Shown here piece by piece: positions 15,938 to 25,412 of a stretch of DNA of 32,776 bases. Under the pieces are notes generated by a model, which saw only the letters and a program-made list of their open reading frames with translations, was not told the DNA's origin and made no database searches. Position 1 is the stretch's first letter; each line of letters starts with the position of its first letter. Source of the stretch: Natronospirales bacterium (GTDB taxonomy: Bacteria; Pseudomonadota; Gammaproteobacteria; Natronospirales; JAIVGZ01); the NCBI GenBank assembly GCA_020201335.1, contig JAIVGZ010000035.1, forward strand, positions 1 to 32,776, read 5' to 3'. The position numbers and the translations under genes were made by a program.

Positions 15938-16782
15938 AACACCAGGGTCCGGAGGATCAATGCGAGCGCCGACCGGACGACACCCAGGCCAGCGGCGTTA
16001 CTGCCGTCGTCGGCTTCACGAGCATCGCTCATGCGCAGCGCGCCTCTGCCGGTGGCCGCAATCAGGTCGAGGTTGCCCTGCCAGAACAGGTCCGACTTGC
16101 GCTCTCCGTACGCGCGCCAATCGGTGATCGCTTCTTCGAAACTGCCGGCGAGTGCATACCCAAGCGCGAGCAGGCGTGCCGGGACCCAATTCAGTATTCC
16201 GTGCAGCCGCAGTACCGCATCCGTATACCCGGCATCTTGAGAACCACCCTGTACATCGCGCCGCGCTAGGCTCGACAGCCGGTACATCACTGCGCCGAGC
16301 GGGCCGAGCAGTACGAACCAGACCAACAACCCGAAGGTGCGGTCGTTGAATTCCAGCAACACCGCTTCGGCCAAAGCCCGGTTGCGCGCGGCGCCGCCGG
16401 CCGGCATCACATCCCCGCCTATTGCGTGTGCGAGCTGGTCGGCACGCGCGTCATCGCCGCTCTCGACCGCGTTGATGTAACGAGTCGTCTCGGCGTCGAG
16501 TTCGCGTGGCCCCAGGCAGTACACCAGCACGGCGACGCTGAACACGAGCGCGAGCAGGCTCAGCAATGCGCCGCCGAGCAGCGCGTAGACGAGGCCGGTC
16601 ACTGCGGACGGGACGCCGACCAGCACCAGCACGGTCAAGGTGCCAGACCAGGAGCCGGTGGTGGGCATCGAATCGTGGACCCAGCGGACATAGCGCGCGA
16701 ACCAATCCCACTCGCGCCCACGCTCGCGGTCGCCGAGCAGGCGTTCGATCAGCAGCGCGATGACCATGGCGATGAAGTTCAT
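15889..16782 (-). CDS. ampE: AmpE-like inner-membrane protein
   Basis: Membrane partner of AmpD in beta-lactamase regulation and cell-wall recycling; its biochemical role is not well defined. The 297-residue product begins MNFIAMVIALLIERLLGDR, has four or more membrane helices (about 45-90, 150-170 and at the C-terminus), and the conserved LNWVPARLLALGYALAGSFE segment. It starts 39 bases after ampD ends, in the same direction. No ampC or ampR gene is in the window, so a beta-lactamase role here is unproven. Its stop overlaps the BtuF-like gene. Confidence 0.92.
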   Translation of the reverse strand: MNFIAMVIALLIERLLGDRERGREWDWFARYVRWVHDSMPTTGSWSGTLTVLVLVGVPSAVTGLVYALLGGALLSLLALVFSVAVLVYCLGPRELDAETTRYINAVESGDDARADQLAHAIGGDVMPAGGAARNRALAEAVLLEFNDRTFGLLVWFVLLGPLGAVMYRLSSLARRDVQGGSQDAGYTDAVLRLHGILNWVPARLLALGYALAGSFEEAITDWRAYGERKSDLFWQGNLDLIAATGRGALRMSDAREADDGSNAAGLGVVRSALALILRTLVLWVVLFGLLTIAGFAI

Positions 16783-16821
16783 ATGCGAACAAGTAAAAGG
16801 TTTCCAGCCCCAACTTGCAAG

Positions 16822-17370
16822 TCACCCGCCGCGCGTGGCCTCCAGCCGCGACCAATCGAACGCTGGACCAGGGTCGTTCTTGCGGCCCGGCGCGATATCC
16901 GAGTGCCCGGCGACCGCGTCGGCGGCCAATGTCGGGTAATGCGCCCGCAAGTCTCTGAGCACCGCTGCGAGCGCCGTATATTGGGCGCTGGAGTAGGCGA
17001 GTTCATCACACCCCTCGAGCTCGATACCGACCGAGAAGTCGTTGCAGTGCTCTCGGCCACGCCATGCGGAACTGCCTGCATGCCACGCCCGCTGGTCGAA
17101 CGGCACGAACTGCACCAACGAACCGTCGCGCCGGACCAGCAGGTGTGCTGATACGCGCAGGCCGTCCAGTGATGAAAAATAGGGGTGCGCGGAGCAATCC
17201 AGGGTATTCAGAAACAGGTGCTCGACCCACGCTGCGCCGAACTCTCCCGGCGGCAGGCTGATGCCGTGCACGACGACGAGTTCAACGCCAGCGCCTGCCG
17301 GGCGTTCGTCGCAATTCGGTGAACGCATGCGCTGCGCACCATCCAGCCATCCGTCCTCGATCCGGTTCAT
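16822..17370 (-). CDS. ampD: 1,6-anhydro-N-acetylmuramyl-L-alanine amidase
   Basis: Zinc amidase that cleaves the stem peptide from anhydroMurNAc peptides imported during peptidoglycan recycling. The 182-residue product has the zinc ligands in family context: H35 in VVVHGISLPPG, H156 in GHSDIAPGRK and D166 in NDPGPAFDW. The ATG giving MNRIEDGWLDGAQR is chosen because it matches the normal AmpD N-terminus; sequence upstream belongs to the argE side. Together with anmK (3362-4477) it covers two steps of the recycling route. It is divergent from argE with a 49-base spacer. Confidence 0.95.
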   Translation of the reverse strand: MNRIEDGWLDGAQRMRSPNCDERPAGAGVELVVVHGISLPPGEFGAAWVEHLFLNTLDCSAHPYFSSLDGLRVSAHLLVRRDGSLVQFVPFDQRAWHAGSSAWRGREHCNDFSVGIELEGCDELAYSSAQYTALAAVLRDLRAHYPTLAADAVAGHSDIAPGRKNDPGPAFDWSRLEATRGG

Positions 17371-17419
17371 CACATCCGCTCGATTGCTTTGACGGGCCGC
17401 CTCCCCGAGAATCGGCGCC

Positions 17420-18589
17420 ATGCCAACCCAGCGTCCACCCCGGCTCGAAGCGATGTTCGACGCGTTGTTTGCCGCGCACTCAGTCAGCAGCATGATACCT
17501 GCATTCGATTCGTCGAACCTCGCGGTCATTACGCTGCTCGCCGAGTGGACGGCAGACCTCGGTTTCGCGGTTGATGTGCAGGCTGTCGACGGCGCCCCCG
17601 GCAAATACAACATGGTCGCGACGCTCGGGCGCGGCGCCGGTGGCTTGGTGCTTGCCGGCCACACCGATACGGTGCCTTGGGACGAGCATGGGTGGCGCCA
17701 TGACCCGCTACGCGCGACGGTCGATGGCGACCGCGTCTACGGGTTGGGCGCCGCCGATATGAAGTCATTCTTTGCGCTTGTGCTTGACGCTTTGCGCGAA
17801 ACCCGCGCACAGGACCTCGCAGCGCCCATCGTCATCATTGCGACCGCCGACGAAGAAAGCACGATGTCCGGTGCGCGTGCATTGACCGCCGCTTCTCTGC
17901 ACGGCGCGCGCCACGCGCTGATCGGTGAACCTACCGGCATGCGGCCGGTGCGCGCGCACAAGGGCATCATGATGGAAGCGCTGCGCGTTACGGGGCGGCC
18001 CGGCCATTCGAGCGACCCGGCCCTGGGTGACAACGCGATCGAGGGTATGCACCGCGTGCTGTCCGCGCTGATGGCGTGGCGCGCGGAACTCCAGCGCGCG
18101 CATGTGGATCCGGCGTTTCGCGTGCCTTTTCCGACGATGAATTTCGGGCACATCCACGGCGGTGACAACCCAAACCGAATATGCCCGACCTGCGACCTCC
18201 AACTCGACTTGCGGCCGCTGCCCGGCATGGACATCACCGCCCTTCGCACCGAGCTCCTGCAACGCGCGACGGACGCGGTCGCCGGCACTGCGTTCCGCGT
18301 TGAAGGCACGGCGCTGTTCGGCGGCGTGCCGGCTCTGGCGACTGCGCCGCACGCCGCGATGGTCCGGGCAGCCGAGACGCTGACCGGCCACGCAGCGGAG
18401 GCTGTCGCGTTCGCGACCGAGGCACCGTACCTCGCGGATCTCGGGGTCGAAACGGTCATTCTCGGTCCAGGGGACATCGCGCAAGCCCACCAGCCCGACG
18501 AGTACCTGCTGCTCGACCGTGTGGCGCCGATGCAGGGCGTCGTGCGCGACTTGGTCCAGCGTTTCTGCGTCGCGCCGGAGGCGGCGTGA
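17420..18589 (+). CDS. argE: acetylornithine deacetylase
   Basis: Hydrolyses N-acetylornithine to ornithine and acetate in arginine synthesis. The 389-residue M20-family metallopeptidase-like product has metal and catalytic residues in place: H81 and D83 in GHTDTVP, D113 in GAADMK, E145-E146 in DEEST, EPT near 180 and the C-terminal His in AHQPDEY. The NRICPTCDLQLDLRPLPG segment in the lid domain fits ArgE rather than DapE. The stop overlaps the bioA start (GTGA). Use of ArgE implies a linear rather than ArgJ-cyclic acetyl route, if no argJ exists elsewhere. Confidence 0.93.
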   Translation: MPTQRPPRLEAMFDALFAAHSVSSMIPAFDSSNLAVITLLAEWTADLGFAVDVQAVDGAPGKYNMVATLGRGAGGLVLAGHTDTVPWDEHGWRHDPLRATVDGDRVYGLGAADMKSFFALVLDALRETRAQDLAAPIVIIATADEESTMSGARALTAASLHGARHALIGEPTGMRPVRAHKGIMMEALRVTGRPGHSSDPALGDNAIEGMHRVLSALMAWRAELQRAHVDPAFRVPFPTMNFGHIHGGDNPNRICPTCDLQLDLRPLPGMDITALRTELLQRATDAVAGTAFRVEGTALFGGVPALATAPHAAMVRAAETLTGHAAEAVAFATEAPYLADLGVETVILGPGDIAQAHQPDEYLLLDRVAPMQGVVRDLVQRFCVAPEAA

Positions 18590-19938
18590 CGGATAACGCG
18601 TCGTGGACCGCCCGCGACCTCGCGGTGCTTTGGCACCCGTGCACGCAGATGAAGGACCACGAGACGCTGCCGCTGACCCCTCTGCGGCGCGGCCGCGGCG
18701 TCTGGCTCGAGGACTACGACGGCAGACGCTACCTCGACGCGATCAGCTCTTGGTGGGTCAACCTGTTCGGTCATGCGAACCCGGTAATCAACGACGCGCT
18801 GAAGGCACAGGTCGATGAGCTCGAGCACGCTATCTTCGCGGGGTTTTCGCACGCGCCGGGCATTGAACTCGCAGAGCGGCTCGTCTCCCTCACCCCGCCG
18901 GGCCTTGAGCGGTGCTTTTTCGCGGACAACGGGTCGGCGGCAGTCGAAGTCGCGCTGAAGATGAGTTTCCACTATTGGCGGAATACGGGCCGCGGCGAAC
19001 GCCGACGCTTCATTGCGCTGACGAACAGCTACCACGGCGAAACACTCGGCGCGCTGGCCGTCGGCGACGTCCCTCTGTATAGGGAGACATACGGGCCGCT
19101 GCTGATGGAAACGATCAAGGTCCCGGCCCCGGATTGCTACGAGCGGGCGCCGGATGAGGACTGGGAGGCCTGTTCGCTGCGCATGTTCGAACCAATGGAA
19201 CGGGCACTGGCCGAGCACGCACATGAAGTGTGCGCGGTCATCGTGGAGCCACTGGTGCAGTGCGCCGGCGGCATGCGCATGTACCACGCGGCATACTTGC
19301 GCCGCCTGCGTGAAGCGTGCGACCGGTACGGCGTCCACATGATTGCCGACGAGATCGCGGTTGGCTTCGGGCGCACTGGCACGATGTTCGCGTGTGAGCA
19401 AGCGGAGATCAGCCCTGACTTCATGTGCCTGTCGAAAGGACTGACGGGCGGCTACCTGCCACTGTCCGCGGTGGTCACCACAGACCGTGTATACCAGGCG
19501 TTTTACGACGACTACACACGCCTGACCGCGTTCCTGCATTCGCATTCTTATACCGGCAACCCGCTCGCCTGCCGCGTCGCCCTCGCGACGCTGGGCTTGT
19601 TCGACGATGGTGATGTCATCGTGCGTAACCGCGTGACCGCCGCGAGCATGGCCGAGCTCGCTGCGCCGCTCGCCGCGCACCCGCACGTCGCCGAGGTGCG
19701 CCAGACAGGGATGATCCTCGCGATTGAGCTGGCGCGCGACCCGGCGCAGCGCGGCGCCTACCCGTGGCAGGAACGTCGTGGGCTGCGCGTCTACCGGCAC
19801 GCGCTTGCAGCGGGCGTGCTGCTGCGACCGGTCGGCGACGTCGTTTACTGGATGCCGCCGTATGTGATCGACGATGAAGCGCTCGCGCTACTCGCCGAAG
19901 TCACGCGCACCGGCATCGACGCTGCGACGACGGACTGA
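18586..19938 (+). CDS. bioA: adenosylmethionine-8-amino-7-oxononanoate aminotransferase
   Basis: PLP enzyme of biotin synthesis that transfers the amino group of S-adenosylmethionine to KAPA, giving DAPA. The 450-residue product has the BioA N-terminus LWHPCTQMKDHE, ISSWWVNLFGHANP in the substrate pocket, NGSAAVEVALKM, NSYHGETLGAL and the PLP lysine K284 in CLSKGLTGGY. The GTG start shares bases with the argE stop; the next in-frame starts would cut conserved residues. The stop touches the rsmE ATG (TGATG). No other bio genes are in the window. Confidence 0.95.
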   Translation: MTDNASWTARDLAVLWHPCTQMKDHETLPLTPLRRGRGVWLEDYDGRRYLDAISSWWVNLFGHANPVINDALKAQVDELEHAIFAGFSHAPGIELAERLVSLTPPGLERCFFADNGSAAVEVALKMSFHYWRNTGRGERRRFIALTNSYHGETLGALAVGDVPLYRETYGPLLMETIKVPAPDCYERAPDEDWEACSLRMFEPMERALAEHAHEVCAVIVEPLVQCAGGMRMYHAAYLRRLREACDRYGVHMIADEIAVGFGRTGTMFACEQAEISPDFMCLSKGLTGGYLPLSAVVTTDRVYQAFYDDYTRLTAFLHSHSYTGNPLACRVALATLGLFDDGDVIVRNRVTAASMAELAAPLAAHPHVAEVRQTGMILAIELARDPAQRGAYPWQERRGLRVYRHALAAGVLLRPVGDVVYWMPPYVIDDEALALLAEVTRTGIDAATTD

Positions 19939-20660
19939 TGCGCGGCATCCGCGTGTTTCACGCCGAGCCGCTGACCGACGATGCGTCGTTCACGCTCGCT
20001 CCCGGCGCAGCGCGACACCTGGTACGTGTGTTGCGCTTGCGCGCCGGCGCGCGCTTCACCGTGTTCGACGGGAGTGGCCGCGAATGGCCTGCAGAACTCG
20101 TGGACGAAAAGGGCGACGCTCGGACCGGTGTCGGCGCCGCGGTCGACCGCGAATCACCGCTCCCAGTCACGCTGGTGCAAGGCGTCTCCAAGGGCGAGCG
20201 CATGGATATCGCAGTACAGAAAGCCGTTGAACTCGGCGCGGTCGCCATCTGGCCGGTGATTGCTGAACGGAGCGTCGTACAACTGGACGCACAACGGGCC
20301 GCGCGCCGGGTCGCGCACTGGCAAGGTATCGCCGTGGCCGCCTGTGAGCAGTGCGGTCGCAACCTCGTGCCGCGCGTGCACGAGCCAATGCCGTTCGCGG
20401 ACTGGCTGGCTGCGAATGAGCTGCCTACGCTGGTTCTTGAACCCGGTGCGAACGCGACTCTGGCGGATGCCGCGGTGCAGCCGGGCGCAGGAGTGGCGTT
20501 GCTGGTCGGCCCCGAAGGTGGGTTCAGCGAAAGCGAACTCGCGGCGGCGCGCGCTGCCGGATGCACCGCGGTCCGCCTTGGACCTCGCGTGCTACGCACC
20601 GAGACTGCGGGCATCGCGATGCTCGCCGCGCTGCAAGCGCTATACGGCGACTACCGCTGA
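19938..20660 (+). CDS. rsmE: 16S rRNA (uracil(1498)-N(3))-methyltransferase
   Basis: SPOUT-fold methyltransferase that makes m3U1498 in 16S rRNA using S-adenosylmethionine. The 240-residue product has the N-terminal RNA-binding PUA-like region (HLVRVLRLRAGARFTVFDG), QGVSKGERMDIAVQKAVELG and the knot motifs LLVGPEGGFSESEL and RLGPRVLRTETAGIA near the C-terminus. It is the last gene of the argE-bioA-rsmE set, and its 3' end overlaps that of the convergent chpA gene by ten bases. Confidence 0.95.
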   Translation: MRGIRVFHAEPLTDDASFTLAPGAARHLVRVLRLRAGARFTVFDGSGREWPAELVDEKGDARTGVGAAVDRESPLPVTLVQGVSKGERMDIAVQKAVELGAVAIWPVIAERSVVQLDAQRAARRVAHWQGIAVAACEQCGRNLVPRVHEPMPFADWLAANELPTLVLEPGANATLADAAVQPGAGVALLVGPEGGFSESELAAARAAGCTAVRLGPRVLRTETAGIAMLAALQALYGDYR

Positions 20661-23600
20661 ATCGCGGCGACGGCGTCCTCGAACTCAACCCCGGCGAACG
20701 GTTTCGCCACGCACACTGCGACACCCAGGTCCGCCGCACGCTGTCGGCGCTGGTCGGTGAATTCGGCGCTGACCAGGATGATTGGTGTGCCCTTCAGCGC
20801 GTTTTCCGAGCGTAACCATTCGACAATCGTCAATCCGTCGTAGCCGGGCATGTCGACGTCCAGGACGATCAACTGCGGTCGCTCCCGTGCCAACCGCTGT
20901 CGCGCCTGCGAGCCGTCTTCCACGGCCATCACGCGCCAGCCCAGGCGTTCGAGCTTGCGCACGACTTCGTCTCGCGCAGTCGGAGAGTCGTCGGCGATGA
21001 ACGCGTACGGCCTGATTTTCAAAACCGAGCCGGCCGCTTCGATCGCGGCATCCACGTTGATGACCGTCGACAGCCGCCCGCCGTCAAGCAGGCCGACGCC
21101 CGCCACGCACACGCCGCCGCGCAGGTCCCCCGGGCGTAGTCGGTGCATCGCCACTTCGGTCTCGCCCAGATTCTCGTCGACGATGACGGCGATGCCGGAC
21201 TGCCCACTGCGCACCAGGACCGCCGTCCTTGCATCCTGCGCGGTGCGGGCGCTGTTCATCCCTATGGCGCCCGCGATTTCCACCAGCGGCCACGACTCTC
21301 CATCGTGCTCAACTGCCGTTGCGCCCTCCTCGAAAGTGCGCACAGACACGGTGTTTTGCCATGGAATCGCTACCAGCGCATTGCCAGCCCGCACGAGCTC
21401 CACCGCGAGCACCGGCGAGGGATTCGGCAGATGCAGCGTGAAGCGCGTGCCCTTGCCGACCGTCGTGTCGAGTTCAACGCGGCCACCGAGCTCCCGGACC
21501 CCGGCACATACCGTGTCGACGCCCATCCCGTAGCCAGAAGCGTGCGTAACCGCGGGCGCGGTCGAAAAGCCGGGTGTCGCGAGCACCGTGAGCAGTTTGC
21601 GGTTGTCGAGAGTGCCTTCCGGAATCGCGAGCCCCCGATCCCGCGCAGCCCGGCGCACCTTGTCGACATCCACCCCGGCGCCGTCGTCCTCTATCTCTAT
21701 GACCACACCCTCGCGGTCCATGACCGTGCGGATCACGATGACGCCGGCTGCGGGCTTGCCGGCCGCGCGCCTCGCGAATGGCGACTCGATGCCGTGTGCG
21801 ACAGCATTGCGGAGCAGGTGCTCTAATGGCGCAATCAAAGCGTCCAGCAGGCGCCGGTCCACTTCGGTTTCCGAACCCTCAAAGCGCAACTCGACTTCGC
21901 GGCCCGTGTCCTCCGCAGCCTGCCGGGCGGTCCGACGCCAGCGCGACGCGTGCGTGTGCACCGGCGCGACGCGCGCGCGCACCAAGAGGTCGCGAATTGC
22001 GGCAGCGTCGTCCGCCAACTCCTTCAACACCCCACCGATCGTCGCGATATTCCACATCGTCTGTTCGTGCATTTGGCGGTCCAGTGCGGCGCTGCGCAGC
22101 CCAAGCGACAGCGCGCGCACCAGTGCCCTGTCGAACTGGTCGGAGCGGACGCGCTCGCTCTCTGCGGCGACGCGCGGCTTGCGCCGGCGGTCCGCACCGC
22201 TCGACACCGGCGGAAGCGATCGGTCGTCTCCCGACAGCTGCTTCAGCTCCTCGATCACCTGCGCAGCACGCTCGCCGGAAGTAGCCGCGGTATCCGGCTC
22301 CAGCATCCCGTACATCGCGTCGAATGCGCGCCCCAGCGTCCACAGCAGCCGTGGCGTGACGATCATCTTTTCCTGCGCGATTGCACGCAACACCGCCTCC
22401 AGCGTGTGTGCGATGTCGGACAGCGCGCGGAACCCAGCGACGCGTGATGCGCCCTTCAGCGTGTGCAGCACCCGCTGCATGCCGAGCACGGCATCGGCGT
22501 CGGCCGCATCCTGCAGCAGCGCGTCGCAGCCTGCACCCATCCGGTCGAGCAATGCGTGCGCCTCTTCGCGGTACGCGTCCGCAGCAATGGGGTCGACTTG
22601 CCCGTCCGGCAGCGGCGCGACTGCTGCCTGCATCGCATCAAGGGCGGCGGCGACTTCACGCTGCAGCGGCTCGTCCACCGCGGCTGCGGACTCGAGTCGC
22701 TCGCCCAACGCGGCTGCATCCGCGCCGACCTGCAGCGCGCCGAGCACCTCAGCGGCTGACGAAAAGTCGCGCAGCCCATCGCACACAGCCGGGGGCACCT
22801 GCCCCGACCCCTTGCCGGCGGCTACTGCATCGAGCCAACGGTGCACGGTGTCGAAGTGGCGCGCGGCAAGCGCAACGAGTACCGGACGCGCAGTCGCACC
22901 GGGAACCGCAGCTGGGTCATTGGTCTCTGCCGCTTTCCGCAATGGGCGCAGGTCGATGCCGGGGTCGGTCCCGCTGAGGATCTGCTCAACGAGCGATGGC
23001 AGCGTCGCAACGGCCGCGCCCGTGAGTTCAATGAGAGCCGGCGTCGGCGCAGCGCCGGATTCCTCGAGGCGACCAATCAGGTCCTCGAAGCACTTCGAGA
23101 ACTCAGCGATGCGCAGCGCGCCGACCATCCTCCCGCTCCCCTTCAGCGTATGGAATAGACGCTGCAACTCCCCGCGCGGACCGGGGGTGTCGGGGTCCGC
23201 GCGCCATTCGGCGACGCGGGCGCGTGCCTCGACCGTGCACTCCTTGGCCTCCTCGACGTAGATGTCGAGCAGGTCCGGGTCGGGTTCGCCCGCAACGACT
23301 GGCGGCTCCTCATCCTCAGCTTGCCCGCTGGTACGCTCGCCGGCAGGTATCGCCTCGCCGAGTACGCTGCGCGCCCGTTGCAGGAGGTCTGTCGGCGCAT
23401 CCGGCCGGTCCCGGCGCGCGCCAAGGTACATCTCCAGGCAGACGAGCGCCTCTGCCAGCGCGTCCAGCGGCGCACCGCCGGCGGCGGCGCCACGCATCGT
23501 ATCGGCTGCTTCACGCACCAGCGCCGCGGCCTCGTCGAGCCCGCTGACTTCGAGCGCGCCGGCGAACTGCGCCATTTTCGTGGGCATGTCGGCGAGCGCT

Positions 23601-24937
23601 TCCCCGTCATCCACTTCGGACGCTTCGAACAGAGCCTGCCGCAGGCCAGAGAGAACATCCTGGGCCGCATCGACGAGCGCGCGGATCGCCTCGTCGCGCA
23701 ATTTGTCGCCCGGGCCTTCGACTCCGGACGAAAGCACTTCCTCGGCACGCAACATTTGGTCGGCGATTGCGTTCGCGGTATTGCCAAGCGGTTGGCCTTC
23801 GACAAGGGCTGCAAGAGAGGTCCTTACATCGGCGAGCAACTCGGCAGCGATACCGAGGTCGGCGACTTGCAACGGCGCAACGACCATATCCAAGCGTGCC
23901 ACCGCCGGTTTAAGTAAGTTCGTATCGGCGGCACCGGAGCGCAGGAACACGTCGAACGCGTCGCGTACCCGCGCAAGCTCTTCGCGCGCGGCCTCGGCCA
24001 CCGCGGTACGTGCGTCGCCGGCGCCCGCGCTGTCGGTTGGTGCGCTGATGATTTCAGCAGTCAGCGCGTACAGACCGTACACACGGTCGATGCGAGCAAG
24101 CTCCGCGTCTCCCTGCGGCGCGGCCCTCAGCGCGTACAGGAGCCGGTACGCCCAGCCCGTGTCGACCGGTGACCCACCGGACAACTCCTCAACGCGGACA
24201 TCGAGTTCGGTAAGCGCCGCCACCGCGGGTGCAGCGGCGATTTGCGCGGCCAGAGCCCGTTCCGCCAATACGCGCGCGAGCCACCACGGCGCGAACGCCT
24301 CGGCGCCGTCCGCAGTCCGTTCGAGCGAACCTGCGAGCTTGCGCACCGCCTCCAGGCCAGGTTTCGGGTCGCCGCCACGCTTGAGTGCCGCGACAATCTT
24401 GCGTGCAGGGTCGAGTGCGCGTTGCGCGACGGTCGCCTGTGGGGGCATCGCTGCGGTGGGCGCGGTGAACGGTACGGGATAAGGTGCGCGCGCGCGCATC
24501 AACTCGATGAACAGCGTGCGCGCATCCAGCACTGGTGTGCCGCGCGCCGCGCGCAACCTGTTGATGTCGGCGACAACGTTCCCGGCTGGTGCCGGTGCGC
24601 CTGACTGGGCCGCGCTGAGGTGTCCGCCTAGCGCTACCAGGCCCTCGGCGACCGCCTGGCGCCTGGCACCGGACCCATCATCGCCCGCGGACTCGGCGAG
24701 CAGGCGGCAATCAACGGCGAGTAGCGCGATGCCTTCGAGCTGGCCGACCTTTGCAACGAGCTCGAGCTGCGCGAGCGTCGAAAGAAGCGTGTCGGCGGCG
24801 TCCTCATCGCCATCGAACCAGCGCTCGCAGGCGCTAAGCGCCGCTTTTCCCTGTTCACGCAGCTGCCCGAGCAAGGCAGCGTGCGCCTTGCGCCCGTGGT
24901 CGGCGGCGGCGAGGTCGCTCACGGGGACTGCCGCCAA
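20651..24937 (-). CDS. chpA: ChpA-type hybrid chemotaxis histidine kinase
   Basis: CheA-like kinase of the type IV pilus (Pil-Chp) signalling system. The 1428-residue product has Hpt-like helical modules across the first 900 residues. Two have a canonical phospho-His: H596 in LFHTLKGSGR and H825 in VLHTLKGASR; the others look degenerate. An ATPase core follows (LRNAVAHG near 1044, DDGAGVD, GYGMGVDTV), then a CheW-like domain, then a receiver domain with D1360 in LDVDMPG. It is shorter than the well-studied Pseudomonas ChpA (over 2400 residues). The start is uncertain: a TTG directly after the pilG stop, or the GTG at 24922. pilG lies immediately upstream. Confidence 0.93.
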   Translation of the reverse strand: MAAVPVSDLAAADHGRKAHAALLGQLREQGKAALSACERWFDGDEDAADTLLSTLAQLELVAKVGQLEGIALLAVDCRLLAESAGDDGSGARRQAVAEGLVALGGHLSAAQSGAPAPAGNVVADINRLRAARGTPVLDARTLFIELMRARAPYPVPFTAPTAAMPPQATVAQRALDPARKIVAALKRGGDPKPGLEAVRKLAGSLERTADGAEAFAPWWLARVLAERALAAQIAAAPAVAALTELDVRVEELSGGSPVDTGWAYRLLYALRAAPQGDAELARIDRVYGLYALTAEIISAPTDSAGAGDARTAVAEAAREELARVRDAFDVFLRSGAADTNLLKPAVARLDMVVAPLQVADLGIAAELLADVRTSLAALVEGQPLGNTANAIADQMLRAEEVLSSGVEGPGDKLRDEAIRALVDAAQDVLSGLRQALFEASEVDDGEALADMPTKMAQFAGALEVSGLDEAAALVREAADTMRGAAAGGAPLDALAEALVCLEMYLGARRDRPDAPTDLLQRARSVLGEAIPAGERTSGQAEDEEPPVVAGEPDPDLLDIYVEEAKECTVEARARVAEWRADPDTPGPRGELQRLFHTLKGSGRMVGALRIAEFSKCFEDLIGRLEESGAAPTPALIELTGAAVATLPSLVEQILSGTDPGIDLRPLRKAAETNDPAAVPGATARPVLVALAARHFDTVHRWLDAVAAGKGSGQVPPAVCDGLRDFSSAAEVLGALQVGADAAALGERLESAAAVDEPLQREVAAALDAMQAAVAPLPDGQVDPIAADAYREEAHALLDRMGAGCDALLQDAADADAVLGMQRVLHTLKGASRVAGFRALSDIAHTLEAVLRAIAQEKMIVTPRLLWTLGRAFDAMYGMLEPDTAATSGERAAQVIEELKQLSGDDRSLPPVSSGADRRRKPRVAAESERVRSDQFDRALVRALSLGLRSAALDRQMHEQTMWNIATIGGVLKELADDAAAIRDLLVRARVAPVHTHASRWRRTARQAAEDTGREVELRFEGSETEVDRRLLDALIAPLEHLLRNAVAHGIESPFARRAAGKPAAGVIVIRTVMDREGVVIEIEDDGAGVDVDKVRRAARDRGLAIPEGTLDNRKLLTVLATPGFSTAPAVTHASGYGMGVDTVCAGVRELGGRVELDTTVGKGTRFTLHLPNPSPVLAVELVRAGNALVAIPWQNTVSVRTFEEGATAVEHDGESWPLVEIAGAIGMNSARTAQDARTAVLVRSGQSGIAVIVDENLGETEVAMHRLRPGDLRGGVCVAGVGLLDGGRLSTVINVDAAIEAAGSVLKIRPYAFIADDSPTARDEVVRKLERLGWRVMAVEDGSQARQRLARERPQLIVLDVDMPGYDGLTIVEWLRSENALKGTPIILVSAEFTDQRRQRAADLGVAVCVAKPFAGVEFEDAVAAIQR

Positions 24938-25369
24938 TCAGTCGCCGCCGGCCTGCGGCGCGACGTGACGCCTGACAACTTCGACGAGCTCATCCCTGGA
25001 GAACGGTTTACCGAGATAGTGTTCGGAGCCGGCCAATTTGCCGCGCGCGCGATCGAACACGCCGTCACGGCTGGATAACAGGATTACCGGGATCTTGCGG
25101 TACTTCGGGTTGCTCTTGATCAATGTGCATGTCTGATAGCCGTCGAGGCGCGGCATCATGATGTCGACGAACACGATGTCAGGCGGCGTCTCGGCGATTT
25201 TAGCCAGCGCGTCGAAGCCATCCTCAGCCGTCACGACTGAAAAGCCCTCCTTGCCGAGGAGCGTCTCCGCAGTGCTCCGGATCGTACGGCTGTCGTCCAC
25301 GACCATTACGGTCAGCTTCCGACCTTCCTGTCCCGCTGATTCGCTCACGTCGGACCCCCCTGAATTCAT
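24938..25369 (-). CDS. pilG: PilG-like single-domain response regulator
   Basis: CheY-like receiver that relays phosphate from ChpA to control type IV pilus extension. The 143-residue product has the acidic pocket VVDDSRT, the phospho-acceptor D69 in VDIMMPRLDGYQTC, the conserved LLSSRDG and the Lys in LGKPFS. The DIMMPRLDGYQTC and GSEHYLGKPFSRDEL blocks match PilG closely rather than PilH. The ATG giving MNSGGSDVSES is chosen, since the longer open frame crosses the divergent gshA start. The stop abuts the chpA start with no spacer. Confidence 0.94.
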   Translation of the reverse strand: MNSGGSDVSESAGQEGRKLTVMVVDDSRTIRSTAETLLGKEGFSVVTAEDGFDALAKIAETPPDIVFVDIMMPRLDGYQTCTLIKSNPKYRKIPVILLSSRDGVFDRARGKLAGSEHYLGKPFSRDELVEVVRRHVAPQAGGD

Positions 25370-25412
25370 GCCCGAAACACTATAGCCCAAGCGCGGCGTT
25401 ATAGTATGCGGC
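25370..25412. promoter_or_regulatory. Divergent pilG / gshA promoter region
   Basis: Two outward-facing TATAGT hexamers form an inverted pair. One on the plus strand (25400-25405) ends seven bases before the gshA ATG; one on the minus strand (25384-25379) ends nine bases before the pilG ATG. Neither has a recognisable -35 box at 16-18 bp, and no ribosome site fits in the space left. If both are -10 boxes, both messages are leaderless or nearly so. Confidence 0.4.

Noticed and set aside
17737-19800. Long minus-strand open frame of 687 codons antisense to argE and bioA
   Set aside because: It is opposite two clear, family-conserved genes, is rich in Arg/Ala/His typical of reversed GC-rich codons, and shows no domain.
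21588-23261. 557-codon plus-strand open frame inside chpA
   Set aside because: Ser/Ala/Arg-rich low-complexity translation with no motif; it shadows the intact kinase frame.
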